Shown here one piece after another: positions 1 to 10,650 of a stretch of 64,000 nt of DNA. The notes under the pieces are model-generated. The model made no database searches, was not told the origin of the DNA, and worked only from the letters and a program-made list of their open reading frames with translations. The translations under genes were made by a program, and so were the position numbers. This DNA is from an uncultured Paracoccus sp. (lineage in GTDB: Bacteria > Pseudomonadota > Alphaproteobacteria > Rhodobacterales > Rhodobacteraceae). Where the stretch lies: positions 248,001 to 312,000 of the forward strand of contig NZ_CANKWH010000002.1 in NCBI RefSeq assembly GCF_947487305.1, in the 5' to 3' direction. How positions within the stretch are numbered: the first letter of the stretch is position 1; every line of letters starts with the position of its first letter.

Positions 1-325
1 CCGCCTCGGCCGATTCCTCGGCCGACATCTGGCGCGGAAGATACTCCTGGATCACCTTGATCTCGTTGTATTCCTTCTCGGCCAGCTCCATCCGGCAGCC
101 CTCTTCGTAGGCGCGGGCGGATTCCTGGCGTTGCTTGACCATCTTCGACAGGATGGCGATCAGGTCGGCATCGCTCAGCACCGCCTCGTCGCCGGCACCG
201 GTGCGCGCGGCGATCTCGCGGTCCTTGATGGCCGCGCCGATCAGGCGCAGCGTCGACAGCCGCTCGCTGTCGCGGGCTTTCATCGCTTCCTTGGTCGCGG
301 TCTGCAGTCGGACACGCAAATCCAT
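1..325 (-). CDS. GatB/YqeY domain protein (partial, cut by window edge)
   Basis: The frame runs from an ATG at 325 off the left edge, with about 108 codons visible. The start MDLRVRLQTATKEAM and the following LSTLRLIGAAIKDREI are typical of the YqeY family, a roughly 150-residue helical protein related to the tail domain of the GatB subunit of tRNA amidotransferase. Its role as a free-standing protein is not settled. An AAGGA lies about 6 bases before this ATG. The in-frame ATG at 343 has its GGAG only 1 base away and is a poorer start. The gene is divergent from carA across a 143-base gap. Confidence 0.85.
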   Translation of the reverse strand, partial: MDLRVRLQTATKEAMKARDSERLSTLRLIGAAIKDREIAARTGAGDEAVLSDADLIAILSKMVKQRQESARAYEEGCRMELAEKEYNEIKVIQEYLPRQMSAEESAEA

Positions 326-468
326 TGTCTGATCCTTGCTCATGCTCCGCCCATCTGGCGGAAAGCCGGTCATTTAGGGAGTCTGCCGCCGCAAATCAAG
401 CCGCGCCGGCTTGACCCCGGCACCCGCCCCCCCTATTGACAGGCCGATTTCAAGACAGAGGTGCCGCG

Positions 469-1632
469 ATGGCCGACAAACCCACAGCCTGCCTGGCGCT
501 TGCCGACGGCACGGTGTTCTTTGGCCAGGGCTTCGGCGCGACCGGCGAGGTCGTGGCCGAACTGGTCTTCAACACCGCCATGACCGGCTATCAGGAGATC
601 ATGACCGATCCCTCCTATGCCAGCCAGATCGTCACCTTCACCTTCCCCCATATCGGCAATACCGGCGTCACGCCCGAGGATGACGAGGCGCCCGAGCCGG
701 TGGCCAGCGGAATCATCGTGAAATGGGACCCGACCGAGCCGTCGAACTGGCGCGCCACCAGCGACCTTGTCGAGTGGATGGAGCGCCGTGGCCGTATCGG
801 CATGGGCGGCGTCGATACCCGCCGGCTGACCCGCGCGATCCGGTTGCAGGGCGCGCCTCATGTGGTGCTGGCCCATGACCCCGAGGGGAATTTCGACATT
901 GCCGCGCTGGTCGCCCGCGCCCGCGACTGGAAGGGACTGGTCGGCCTCGATCTGGCCAAGGATGTCAGCTGCGCCCAGAGCTATCGGTGGGATCAGGGCC
1001 TGTGGTCCTGGGAAAAGGGCTTTGACGAGACGCCCGAGCGCCCCCATGGCGAGAAACCCTTCCGCGTCGTGGCGCTGGATTACGGTGCCAAGCGCAACAT
1101 CCTGCGCTCGCTGGCCTCGACCGGGGCCGAGGTGACGGTGCTGCCGGCGACGGCCACCGCCGAAGAGGTGCTGGCCCATGATCCCGAGGGCGTCTTCCTG
1201 TCGAACGGCCCCGGCGATCCGGCGGCGACCGGCGAATATGCCGTGCCGATGATCCAGACGCTGCTGGCGCGTGACCTGCCGATCTTCGGCATCTGCCTCG
1301 GCCATCAGATGCTGGCGCTGGCGCTTGGTGCCAAGACCATCAAGATGAACCACGGCCATCACGGCGCCAACCACCCGGTGAAGGATATCGAGACCGGCAA
1401 GGTCGAGATCACCTCGATGAACCACGGCTTCGCGGTGGACAGCCAGACCCTTCCCGAGGGCGTCAAGGAGACCCATGTCAGCCTCTTTGACGGCAGCAAT
1501 TGCGGGCTCAGGGTCGAGGACCGGCCGGTCTTCTCGGTGCAGTATCATCCCGAGGCGGCACCGGGTCCGCAGGACAGTTTCTACCTGTTCGAACGCTTTG
1601 CCGAGGCGATGGCGCAAAGGCGCGCGGGCTGA
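469..1632 (+). CDS. carA: Carbamoyl-phosphate synthase small (glutaminase) subunit
   Basis: CarA releases ammonia from glutamine and passes it to CarB to make carbamoyl phosphate for arginine and pyrimidines. The 387-residue protein has the usual length. Its N-terminal half is the CPSase small-chain domain (GYQEIMTDPSY and MGGVDTRRLTR are visible). The C-terminal half is a class I glutamine amidotransferase with the nucleophile in GICLGHQ (Cys276) and the His360/Glu362 pair in QYHPEA. The start at 469 has AGAGG at 457-461; an upstream in-frame ATG at 436 has no such site. carB is not in this window. Confidence 0.97.
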   Translation: MADKPTACLALADGTVFFGQGFGATGEVVAELVFNTAMTGYQEIMTDPSYASQIVTFTFPHIGNTGVTPEDDEAPEPVASGIIVKWDPTEPSNWRATSDLVEWMERRGRIGMGGVDTRRLTRAIRLQGAPHVVLAHDPEGNFDIAALVARARDWKGLVGLDLAKDVSCAQSYRWDQGLWSWEKGFDETPERPHGEKPFRVVALDYGAKRNILRSLASTGAEVTVLPATATAEEVLAHDPEGVFLSNGPGDPAATGEYAVPMIQTLLARDLPIFGICLGHQMLALALGAKTIKMNHGHHGANHPVKDIETGKVEITSMNHGFAVDSQTLPEGVKETHVSLFDGSNCGLRVEDRPVFSVQYHPEAAPGPQDSFYLFERFAEAMAQRRAG

Positions 1633-1700
1633 AAACGCTGCTTTAACAGCTTTTTAACGCCTGACATGCAAGCAATGGGTGAACCGCAGGGAGTCGCCCG

Positions 1701-4079
1701 ATGCTGCCCATTGCTTCCGAGCCTGCCGAAGACCCCGCCAACCCGATCACGGCTGCCGCCGCACCGGATCGCGCTGACAATGTCCTGCCCCTGCCGGGGC
1801 CGGGCCTTCGCTCTGCCGCCCTTGCCCGTTACGGGGCAGCACTCGACGCCGCGCCCCAACCGCGCGAGCTGCGTCCGCTCGGCCAGATCCTCCTCGAAGA
1901 CGGCGCGGTCAGTTCCGAGCTTCTGCTGCGCGCGGCGGTGCTGCGCCGGCGACAGGACGCCCGGCTCGAGGACATCCTGCTGGCCCAGGGCTGGGTTACT
2001 GAAGACGCGCTGACCCGGGCGCTGGCCCGGCAATGGCGCACCAATACCGTCGATCTGCAGGCCCAGCCCCCCGATCCGCGCCTCATCGACGAGTTGGGGG
2101 CCGAGTTCTGCATGACCCATGCCCTCGTTCCCTGGCGCCGCACCGCCGGGCTGACTTGGGTCGCCACCGCGCGGCCCGAGGCTTTCGCCCGCCTGTCGCA
2201 GGAGTTTCCCGAGGGGTTTGGCAACCTGCGCATGCTGCTTTGCTCGGAAGTCGCCGCGCAGGAGGCGATTCTGCTCACCCGCCGCACGCAACTGATCCGC
2301 GCCGCCGAGGCAAGGGTGCCAGCCCCGGAAAGCTGCCGTCAGGCCAGCCGGGGCCGGGCGACCCGGATCGCGCTGGGGGCGATGGCGATGCTGGCGTTTG
2401 GCCTCGTCTTCGCGCCGGTGGCGATCCTCGCCGCACTGGCGATCTGGGTGATGGGCACGCTGGTCTGCGTGACCGTGCTGAAGGCGCTTTGCTTCGCGGC
2501 AACCCTCGCTGGAGAACGGGCCGAGCGGCGGGCCAAGGCCGATCTGGCGGCGCTGAGCCGCACCCCGCCCGAGATGACCGGACCGCTGCCACTGATTTCC
2601 GTCATGGTGCCGATGTTCGCCGAAAGCGACATTGCCGAGCGGCTGGTCGGGCGGCTGGCGCGGCTGACCTATCCGCGCGAGCTGACCGATATCCTGCTGG
2701 TGATCGAGGAAGGCGACCGCATCACCCGCGACGCGCTGGCCGTGGCCGGCCTGCCGCGCTGGATCCGCGTCGTCACCGTGCCCGACGGCCCGATCCGCAC
2801 CAAGCCTCGGGCGCTGAACTATGCGCTGAACTTCTGCCGCGGCCAGATCATCGGGGTCTGGGATGCCGAGGACGCGCCCGAGCCCGAGCAGCTGCATAAG
2901 GTCGCCCGCCGCTTTCACTTCGCCCCGGAGGACGTGGCCTGCCTGCAGGGGGCGCTGGATTTCTACAACCCCCGCACCAACTGGCTGGCGCGCTGCTTCA
3001 CCGTCGAATATGCTGGCTGGTTCCGCGCCATCCTGCCCGGCGCGGCGCGGCTGGGGCTGGTCATTCCGCTTGGCGGCACCACGCTGTTCTGCCGCCGCGC
3101 GGCGCTGGAGCAGGTGGGGGCCTGGGACGCGTGGAACGTCACCGAGGATGCCGATCTCGGCGTGCGATTTGCCCGTCGCGGCTTGCGCACCGAGATGCTG
3201 GACACGACCACCGATGAAGAGGCCAATTGCCGCACGGTGCCCTGGGTCAAGCAGCGCTCGCGCTGGATCAAGGGCCATGCGCTGACCTGGGCCGTGCACA
3301 TGCGCGATCCGCGCCGGCTGCTGGCAGAGCTGGGGGCGAAACGCTTCATCGCCTTCCAGGTGCAGTTCCTCGGATCGCTGTCGCAATACCTGCTGGCCCC
3401 GGTTCTGCTGAGCTTCTGGCTGATCGCCCTTGGCCTGCCGCATCCGCTGGCTGCGCCGCTCTCGACGCTCTGGCCGGGTCATGCGGTCGCGGCGCTGGTC
3501 GCGCTGCTGCTATCGGCCGAGGCGGTCAACATCGCCATCGGCCTCTGGGCGGTGCGGGGTTCGAAGCGCGGGCATCTGCGCCTCTGGGTGCCGACGCTGC
3601 ATGTCTATCACCCGCTTGGCTGCCTCGCCGGCTGGAAGGCGATCTACGAGGCCGTTGTCAAACCCTTCTACTGGGACAAGACCGTGCATGGCGTCTATGA
3701 CGGGCCGCAGGATCAGGCCGAGACCGAGGCCCTGCCGGCGGCGATGCCGCAGAACCCCGCCGCGCATCTGCCGGGGACGGTGGCGATCCCGGTGCTGGGC
3801 GTGCTCGATGACGGCCGCGCAAGGCGGACCCCGCCCGCGCCCGAGCTGCAGGACAGGCTGCGCGAGTTGCTGGTCGCCTCGAACAGTATTCTGGGACAGG
3901 ACTCGATGTCGGGAACCGCCGAGGACGAGCCATTCGGATCAGCGCAGGAGATGTCGGCGCCTGCCGCTGCCCCGCGCCGTGATCGTGGAAGCGATGCCGG
4001 CGCGCGCGGAAAGATGCCCGCGCCCCTGCCCCGCCATCTGCAACTCTCTTTCATGCGCCGCAGGCGCGGGGCCGCCTGA
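1701..4079 (+). CDS. Membrane glycosyltransferase family 2 with N-terminal GspE/MshE-like domain
   Basis: This 792-residue protein has three parts. Residues about 50-190 (LGQILLEDGAVSSELLLRAA, then LEDILLAQGWVTEDALTRAL) resemble the N-terminal domain of type II secretion ATPases, a fold that can bind cyclic di-GMP in MshE. Residues about 222-275 hold hydrophobic membrane segments. Residues about 295-530 are a processive GT2 domain with an acidic VWDAEDAPE near 388, TEDADLG near 480 and QRSRW near 518, the pattern of cellulose-synthase-like enzymes. More membrane helices follow at about 545-640, then a charged tail. The sugar donor and product cannot be read from sequence. A GGGAG precedes the start, and an inverted repeat at 4112-4137 follows the stop. 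Confidence 0.85.
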   Translation: MLPIASEPAEDPANPITAAAAPDRADNVLPLPGPGLRSAALARYGAALDAAPQPRELRPLGQILLEDGAVSSELLLRAAVLRRRQDARLEDILLAQGWVTEDALTRALARQWRTNTVDLQAQPPDPRLIDELGAEFCMTHALVPWRRTAGLTWVATARPEAFARLSQEFPEGFGNLRMLLCSEVAAQEAILLTRRTQLIRAAEARVPAPESCRQASRGRATRIALGAMAMLAFGLVFAPVAILAALAIWVMGTLVCVTVLKALCFAATLAGERAERRAKADLAALSRTPPEMTGPLPLISVMVPMFAESDIAERLVGRLARLTYPRELTDILLVIEEGDRITRDALAVAGLPRWIRVVTVPDGPIRTKPRALNYALNFCRGQIIGVWDAEDAPEPEQLHKVARRFHFAPEDVACLQGALDFYNPRTNWLARCFTVEYAGWFRAILPGAARLGLVIPLGGTTLFCRRAALEQVGAWDAWNVTEDADLGVRFARRGLRTEMLDTTTDEEANCRTVPWVKQRSRWIKGHALTWAVHMRDPRRLLAELGAKRFIAFQVQFLGSLSQYLLAPVLLSFWLIALGLPHPLAAPLSTLWPGHAVAALVALLLSAEAVNIAIGLWAVRGSKRGHLRLWVPTLHVYHPLGCLAGWKAIYEAVVKPFYWDKTVHGVYDGPQDQAETEALPAAMPQNPAAHLPGTVAIPVLGVLDDGRARRTPPAPELQDRLRELLVASNSILGQDSMSGTAEDEPFGSAQEMSAPAAAPRRDRGSDAGARGKMPAPLPRHLQLSFMRRRRGAA

Positions 4080-4111
4080 TCGCGCGGCCATTTTCGGCAC
4101 CACATGACCAC

Positions 4112-4137
4112 AACCCGGCGCGTCCCTGCGCCGGGTT
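4112..4137 (+). terminator. Hairpin terminator after the GT2 gene
   Basis: A perfect 10-bp stem (AACCCGGCGC with GCGCCGGGTT) closes a 6-base loop 33 bases after the glycosyltransferase stop. A short TTCTC follows. It lies between convergent genes and may serve both strands, since glnE ends at 4161 on the other strand. Confidence 0.65.
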
Positions 4138-4160
4138 CTCGCCGTGCCAAAGCTGCCCGT

Positions 4161-6971
4161 TCACCCCTCGACCTCGACCGTCGGCAATTGCGCGGCGATG
4201 ATCGCCTCGGCCTCGCGCCCCTGCCGCGCCAGCGTTTCGGCCAGCGCGTCCAGCGTCGCGGCCCCGGTCTCGCGCAGCAAGAGGTCCTGCCCGCCCGCGC
4301 CGATTTCCTCCATGTCGAGCGGCCGGTCGGTCAAGAGCCGCCCCGAGGCATGCAGCCGCCAGAGGAAACGATGCGCCGACAGCAGCCTGTCGGCCTCGGC
4401 GCCCGCGATCAGCCCGGCGCGCTTGCCGGCGCGGACCTGCGCCGCCACACCGCGCGCGGGATCGCCCGTGCGCAGCGCGAAGGATTGCGCCAGAAGCTCG
4501 ATATCCTGCAGATGACCCGGCCCGATCTTCGCCTCCCAGGCCCCGTCCGGGGCCTTGGCGCGGAAGATGCGGCCGCGCATCTCGGCCAGGTCGGGCATCA
4601 CCTGCGCCGCGCCCCCCCGATCCTGCAGCACCCTGTGACGCAACGCCTCGACCTGATCGGCCAGCGCCGCGCCATCCGGGCCGGCAGCAGCCACCGGACG
4701 GGCGCGGGTCAGGGCCAGATGCTCCCAGGTCCAGGCCTCGGTCATCTGGTAATTCTCGAAGCTCTGCACCGAGGTCGCCACCGGCCCCTGCCGCCCCGAG
4801 GGACGCAGCCGCATGTCGACCTCGTAAAGCCTCCCCTCGGCGGTCGGTGCGGAAACGGCGGTAATCATCGCCTGGGTAAGCCGCGCGTAATAGGGTCGGG
4901 TCGCCAAGGGGCGCGGCCCCTCGGACATCTCGGCCCCCTCGGCGTCATAGATGACGATGAGATCCAGATCCGAGCCGGTGTTCAGCTGCCGCGCCCCCAG
5001 CGAGCCCATGCCTAGCACAACAGCCCCGCGCCCCGGGGGCGGGCCATGGCGCCGCGAGAACTCCTCGACCGTCACCGGGAACAGCGCGGCGATGGCGGCA
5101 TCGGCCAGATCGGCATATTGCACCGCCGCCTCGTCGGCATCGATCAGTCCCCGCAACAGGTGCACGCCGATGCGGAAATGCCATTCATGCGCCCAACGCC
5201 GCGCCGTATCCAACGCCTGTTCATAGCCACCCCCCGGCGCGTCCAGCGCCGATTTCAGCGCCGCCGAAAGGCTGGACTGCAAGCCTTCGGCCCGGGGCCA
5301 TGGCGCAAAGAAGCTGCCGCCCAAGACCGCGTCCAGCACCGCCGGGTGGCGCGAGAGATAGCTGGCCAGACCCGGCGCGGTGCCGCAGATATCGACGATC
5401 AGCTCGATCAGCTGCGGATTGGCCTCGAACAGCGAGAACAGCTGCACCCCGGCGGGCAGGCCCGACAGGAAGGCATCGAAGCGCGCCAGCGCCTCGTCGG
5501 GATGCGAGGCGCGGGCCATGCGCGACAGCAGTTCGGGCTGGACTCGGCGGAAGATCGCGCGCGCCCGGTCCGAGCGCAGCGCCGGGTAATCCGCCCAACG
5601 GGCGATGATCGCCTTGGCCTCGTCCGAGAGATCGGGCAGCTTGCCGGCCTCGCCCGGCGCGAAGAAGCTTTCGGTCAGTTCGTGCACCCGCTCCAGCCGC
5701 GCCTTCAGCCGGGACGACCATGCCTCCACATCCGCCTCGCCCATCATCTCGGCGATGATCTGCAGCCCCTCGTGATCCTTGGGCAGGCTGTGGGTCTGGG
5801 CGTCATGCACCATCTGGATGCGGTGCTCGATGTCGCGGTGCTGGCGATAGTGATCGGTCAGCTCGTCTGCAACCTCGGTCGGGATCCAACCCTTCGCGGC
5901 CAGCGCCGCCAGCCCGCCGACGGTATCGCGCCGGCGCAGGTCGGGATCGCGGCCGCCGGCGATCAACTGGCGGGTCTGGGTGAAGAACTCGATCTCGCGG
6001 ATGCCGCCCCGGCCCAGCTTCATGTTGTGGCCCGGCACCTCCAGCCGCCCGCCCAGACCCTTGTGGTCGCGGATGCGCAGCCGCATGTCGTGGGCGTCCT
6101 GGATGGCGGCGAAATCCAGATGCTTGCGCCAGACGAAAGGCCGCAGTTCCTCGAGAAACCGCTGCCCCGCCTTCAGGTCGCCCGCCGCCGGGCGCGCCTT
6201 GATATAGGCCGCGCGTTCCCATGTGCGGCCCTCGGCCTCGTAATAGGTCAGCGCCGCCGAGGCCGAGATGCAGACCGGCGTCACCGCCGCATCGGGGCGC
6301 AGCCGCAGGTCGGTGCGGAAGACATAGCCATGCTCGGTATTGTCCGACAGCGTCGCGGCCATCTTGCGGGTGGCGCGGATCAGCGCGGCGCGGGCCTCGT
6401 GCTGGTCGTCGGGATCATAGGCGTCATCGTCATAAAAGACGATCAGGTCGATGTCGGAGGAATAGTTCAGCTCGCCGGCGCCGCCCTTGCCCATCGCCAG
6501 CGCGAAGATGCCGGCGGCGTCCACCTCGCGGCCCTCGCGCGGGGCGGGCAGCTTGCCGCGCCGCGCCTCGGCGGCGACATGAACACGCAGAGCCAGATCG
6601 ACGGCCCGGTCGGCCAGAGCCGAGATCGCGCCCGTCACCTGTTCCAGCTGCCAGACCCCGCCCAGGTCGGCCAGCGCAGTGAACAGCGCCACCCGCCGCT
6701 TGGCCTGTCGCAGCGCCACGCCCAGATCATCGGCATCCAGCGCCTCGAACCCCGCGGTGACGGCGGCCACCGGGTCGTCGAGGTCCAGCGCGCCGGCCAG
6801 CCAGTCGGCTTCCTGCTCGATCAGCCCGGCGAGGTAGGGGCTGCAGCCCGCCGCGCCGGCGGCGAGGTCGACAACCGGGGCGGGCAGGCCGGCCAGCGCC
6901 TCGCGCGCGGCCTCGGCACGGACCGAATCATGGGGGATGGGCGAATGGCTGATCGAGGCGGCAAAATCCAT
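4161..6971 (-). CDS. glnE: Bifunctional glutamine synthetase adenylyltransferase/deadenylyltransferase
   Basis: GlnE adenylylates glutamine synthetase to switch it off and removes the AMP to switch it on, under PII control. The 936-residue protein has the expected two nucleotidyltransferase domains. One contains GELNYSSDIDLIVFYDDD near residue 170. The other contains RQLNTGSDLDLIVIYD near residue 665. Between and after them are helical regulatory regions with the family pattern GRGGIREIEFFTQ. The start is uncertain: MDFAASISH at 6971 was preferred as the family-like N-terminus, but neither it nor the ATG at 6989 has a strong Shine-Dalgarno. The gene is convergent with the GT2 gene. Confidence 0.95.
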   Translation of the reverse strand: MDFAASISHSPIPHDSVRAEAAREALAGLPAPVVDLAAGAAGCSPYLAGLIEQEADWLAGALDLDDPVAAVTAGFEALDADDLGVALRQAKRRVALFTALADLGGVWQLEQVTGAISALADRAVDLALRVHVAAEARRGKLPAPREGREVDAAGIFALAMGKGGAGELNYSSDIDLIVFYDDDAYDPDDQHEARAALIRATRKMAATLSDNTEHGYVFRTDLRLRPDAAVTPVCISASAALTYYEAEGRTWERAAYIKARPAAGDLKAGQRFLEELRPFVWRKHLDFAAIQDAHDMRLRIRDHKGLGGRLEVPGHNMKLGRGGIREIEFFTQTRQLIAGGRDPDLRRRDTVGGLAALAAKGWIPTEVADELTDHYRQHRDIEHRIQMVHDAQTHSLPKDHEGLQIIAEMMGEADVEAWSSRLKARLERVHELTESFFAPGEAGKLPDLSDEAKAIIARWADYPALRSDRARAIFRRVQPELLSRMARASHPDEALARFDAFLSGLPAGVQLFSLFEANPQLIELIVDICGTAPGLASYLSRHPAVLDAVLGGSFFAPWPRAEGLQSSLSAALKSALDAPGGGYEQALDTARRWAHEWHFRIGVHLLRGLIDADEAAVQYADLADAAIAALFPVTVEEFSRRHGPPPGRGAVVLGMGSLGARQLNTGSDLDLIVIYDAEGAEMSEGPRPLATRPYYARLTQAMITAVSAPTAEGRLYEVDMRLRPSGRQGPVATSVQSFENYQMTEAWTWEHLALTRARPVAAAGPDGAALADQVEALRHRVLQDRGGAAQVMPDLAEMRGRIFRAKAPDGAWEAKIGPGHLQDIELLAQSFALRTGDPARGVAAQVRAGKRAGLIAGAEADRLLSAHRFLWRLHASGRLLTDRPLDMEEIGAGGQDLLLRETGAATLDALAETLARQGREAEAIIAAQLPTVEVEG

Positions 6972-7164
6972 GCCAGCCACACTAGCCATCGCGGGAATCG
7001 CGTCAACGGCCCCCGAACGGCCCCCGGAGGACTGCGACAATGCTTGGCGCGTCCGGCAAAGGTTGGTAGGGTTCCGCCAATTGGCGCGATTATCAGGAGC
7101 GTCGGCGAGCGCCGGCGAGGTGCATGACGACTGACCTTTCCAGGCTTCTTGCGGCAGGCAGCTG

Positions 7165-8040
7165 ATGCGCCATACCCTGCCCCATGCGCCGCAATTCTAT
7201 GTGACGGCTCCGCAGCCCTGCCCCTATCTGCACGGGCGGGCCGAGCGAAAGCTGTTCACCGCGCTGCACGGGGAAAACGCTGCCGAGTTGAACAACGCGC
7301 TGTCGCGCCAGGGCTTCCGGCGATCGCAGAACGTGCTCTATCGTCCCAGTTGCGAAAGCTGCACCGCCTGCATGTCGGCGCGCATCCGCGTCGCGGATTT
7401 CCAGCCCTCGCGCACGCAGCGCAAGCTCCTCCGCCGCAATGCCGCGCTGCGGCGCCTGTCGACCAGTGCCTGGGCAACCGAGGAACAGTACGAGCTGTTC
7501 CGGCATTATCTCGACCATCGCCATGCCGATGGCGGCATGGCCGACATGGACATCTTCGAATTCGCCGCGATGATCGAGGAAACCCCGGTGAAAAGCCGGG
7601 TGATCGAATATCGCGGCCCGCGCGCGCTTGGTGACGGGCAGAAGCCCGCAGCCGCCGCCGCCGGCGCGCCTGCCGGGGGCAAGGCGGCCGAGGATCACCT
7701 GGCCGCCGTCTGCCTGACCGATGTGCTGGATGACGGGTTGAGCCTCGTCTACAGCTTCTACGACCCGGACCTGCGCGCGGCCAGCCTGGGCAGCCATATC
7801 ATCCTTGATCACGTCGAACTCGCCCGCTCGGCCGGGCTGCCCTATGTCTACCTGGGCTACTGGGTGCCGGGCAGCCGCAAGATGGATTACAAGGCGCGCT
7901 TCTCGGCGCTGGAGATCTACAAGGGCGGGGTCTGGCAGCCGATCGGCGACCCCGAGAGCCATAACAGCGAGACCCATCCGCTGTCGGTCGATCCGATCGT
8001 CGAGCAGGTGGCACGGATTTCCCTGCCGCAACCCGAATGA
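7165..8040 (+). CDS. bpt: Aspartate/glutamate leucyltransferase (N-end rule transferase)
   Basis: Bpt transfers leucine from leucyl-tRNA to proteins with N-terminal Asp or Glu, marking them for ClpAP. The 291-residue protein shows the family N-terminus with [13 protein letters not shown], the cysteine-rich [13 protein letters not shown] near residues 62-74, and the C-terminal [20 protein letters not shown]. An Ala/Gly-rich insert ([15 protein letters not shown]) near residues 160-175 makes it slightly longer than usual. The gene is divergent from glnE. Its stop codon overlaps an ATGA, and a small hairpin follows at 8084-8098. Confidence 0.93.
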   Translation: MRHTLPHAPQFYVTAPQPCPYLHGRAERKLFTALHGENAAELNNALSRQGFRRSQNVLYRPSCESCTACMSARIRVADFQPSRTQRKLLRRNAALRRLSTSAWATEEQYELFRHYLDHRHADGGMADMDIFEFAAMIEETPVKSRVIEYRGPRALGDGQKPAAAAAGAPAGGKAAEDHLAAVCLTDVLDDGLSLVYSFYDPDLRAASLGSHIILDHVELARSAGLPYVYLGYWVPGSRKMDYKARFSALEIYKGGVWQPIGDPESHNSETHPLSVDPIVEQVARISLPQPE

Positions 8041-8083
8041 AACTTGCGCCACAGGCGTGCTTCTGGAAATAAAATTACAAAAA

Positions 8084-8098
8084 ACGCGATTTTCGCGT
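8084..8098 (+). terminator. Small hairpin with T-rich tail after bpt
   Basis: ACGCGA and TCGCGT form a 6-bp stem around a TTT loop and are followed by CATTTTC. This lies 44 bases after the bpt stop and before the ilvB promoter, so it probably ends bpt transcription. Confidence 0.5.
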
Positions 8099-8119
8099 CA
8101 TTTTCTCCGCGAATTGGCA

Positions 8120-8148
8120 TTGACCCTTCCCAACCGCCCCCCTAGTTT
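8120..8148 (+). promoter_or_regulatory. Candidate sigma70-type promoter of ilvBH
   Basis: TTGACC at 8120-8125 and TAGTTT at 8143-8148 are separated by 17 bases, a good match for the -35 and -10 spacing. Transcription would start near 8155, giving a leader of about 46 bases before ilvB. The -10 is only a 3/6 match to TATAAT. Confidence 0.45.
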
Positions 8149-8154
8149 GCGGCA

Positions 8155-8182
8155 GCGCGGCGTAAATCCGCGCCTTATTTTT
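8155..8182 (+). promoter_or_regulatory. Terminator-like hairpin in the ilvB leader
   Basis: GCGCGG (8155-8160) pairs with CCGCGC (8168-8173) and is followed by CTTATTTTT. The element lies between the candidate promoter and the ilvB ribosome binding site, so it is placed like an attenuator. No leader peptide rich in Ile, Leu or Val codons is visible. Confidence 0.35.
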
Positions 8183-8200
8183 CATTACGGAGAGACGGAC

Positions 8201-9955
<1,755 letters not shown>

Positions 9956-9990
9956 CCGGCCGGCGGCGGGGGCCCTGCCCCCGCGCCCCC

Positions 9991-10013
9991 GGGATATTTG
10001 CTTGAAGAAGAAA
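9991..10013 (+). repeat. Short intergenic repeat, GGGATATTT...GAAGAAGAA type, copy 1
   Basis: GGGATATTTG, then CTTGAAGAAGAAA, preceded by a C/G-rich tract, fills the gap between ilvB and ilvH. The reverse complement of the same pattern (GGGATATTTCGGTGAAGAAGAA) lies at 49586-49607 inside the sit operon. The AAGAAGAAAG end lies close to the ilvH start and may act as its ribosome binding site. Confidence 0.6.
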
Positions 10014-10022
10014 GACCGAGCG

Positions 10023-10583
10023 ATGAATGCACTGAAGATCCAGAAGGGCGCATCGAGCCATTCGGCCTATGACCTGCGCGACCCCAACGCCCAGGTCGAG
10101 GAAAGCCATACCCTCGCCGTGCTGGTCGAGAACGAGCCGGGCGTGCTGGCGCGCGTGATCGGGCTGTTTTCCGGCCGTGGCTACAACATCGACAGCCTGA
10201 CCGTGGCCGAGGTTGACCATACCGGCCACCGCTCTCGCATCACCGTGGTGACGCGCGGCACCCCCGCCGTGATCGAGCAGATCAAGGCGCAGCTGGGCCG
10301 CATCGTGCCGGTGCACGAGGTCCATGACCTGACGGTCGAGGGGCCCTCGGTCGAGCGCGAGCTGGGCCTCTTCAAGGTGGCCGGCAAGGGCGAGAAGCGG
10401 GTCGAGGCGCTGCGCATCGCCGAGATCTTCCGCGCCAACGTGGTCGATTCGACGCTGGAAAGCTTTGTCTTCGAGATGACCGGCACGCCGGCCAAACTCG
10501 ATGCCTTTGCCGAGCTGATGCAGCCGCTGGGTCTGGCGGACATCGCCCGGACCGGCGTGGCGGCGCTGGCCCGCGGGCTCTGA
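10023..10583 (+). CDS. ilvH: Acetolactate synthase small (regulatory) subunit
   Basis: IlvH activates IlvB and confers feedback inhibition by valine. The 186-residue protein has an N-terminal ACT domain ([20 protein letters not shown], then [15 protein letters not shown]) and the family C-terminal domain ([20 protein letters not shown]). It is about 20 residues longer at the N-terminus than the E. coli protein, as is common in this group. It is co-directional with ilvB and 67 bases downstream, so the two subunits are probably co-expressed. Confidence 0.95.
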   Translation: MNALKIQKGASSHSAYDLRDPNAQVEESHTLAVLVENEPGVLARVIGLFSGRGYNIDSLTVAEVDHTGHRSRITVVTRGTPAVIEQIKAQLGRIVPVHEVHDLTVEGPSVERELGLFKVAGKGEKRVEALRIAEIFRANVVDSTLESFVFEMTGTPAKLDAFAELMQPLGLADIARTGVAALARGL

Positions 10584-10593
10584 ACGCAAACGG

Positions 10594-10617
10594 GGGGCGG
10601 CTGCCGCGCCCCGCCCC
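10594..10617 (+). terminator. Possible GC-rich hairpin after ilvH
   Basis: GGGGCGG (10594-10600) can pair with CCGCCCC (10611-10617), or GGGGCG with CGCCCC in an alternative fold. It starts 10 bases after the ilvH stop. There is no T-run, so it is only a weak terminator candidate. Confidence 0.3.
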
Positions 10618-10650
10618 TTCCCGTCATCATTGATGATTGCGCTCTGCGGC

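Noticed and set aside
433..1617. Long minus-strand frame opposite carA
   Set aside because: It is an antisense shadow of a strong carA gene; high GC gives long antisense frames throughout this window.
5046..7127. Nearly 700-codon plus-strand frame opposite glnE
   Set aside because: Composition is Arg/Gln/His-rich as expected of an antisense shadow, and glnE has clear family motifs on the other strand.
10620..10637. Short palindrome TCATCATTGATGA
   Set aside because: Too short and A/T-rich to support a named site.
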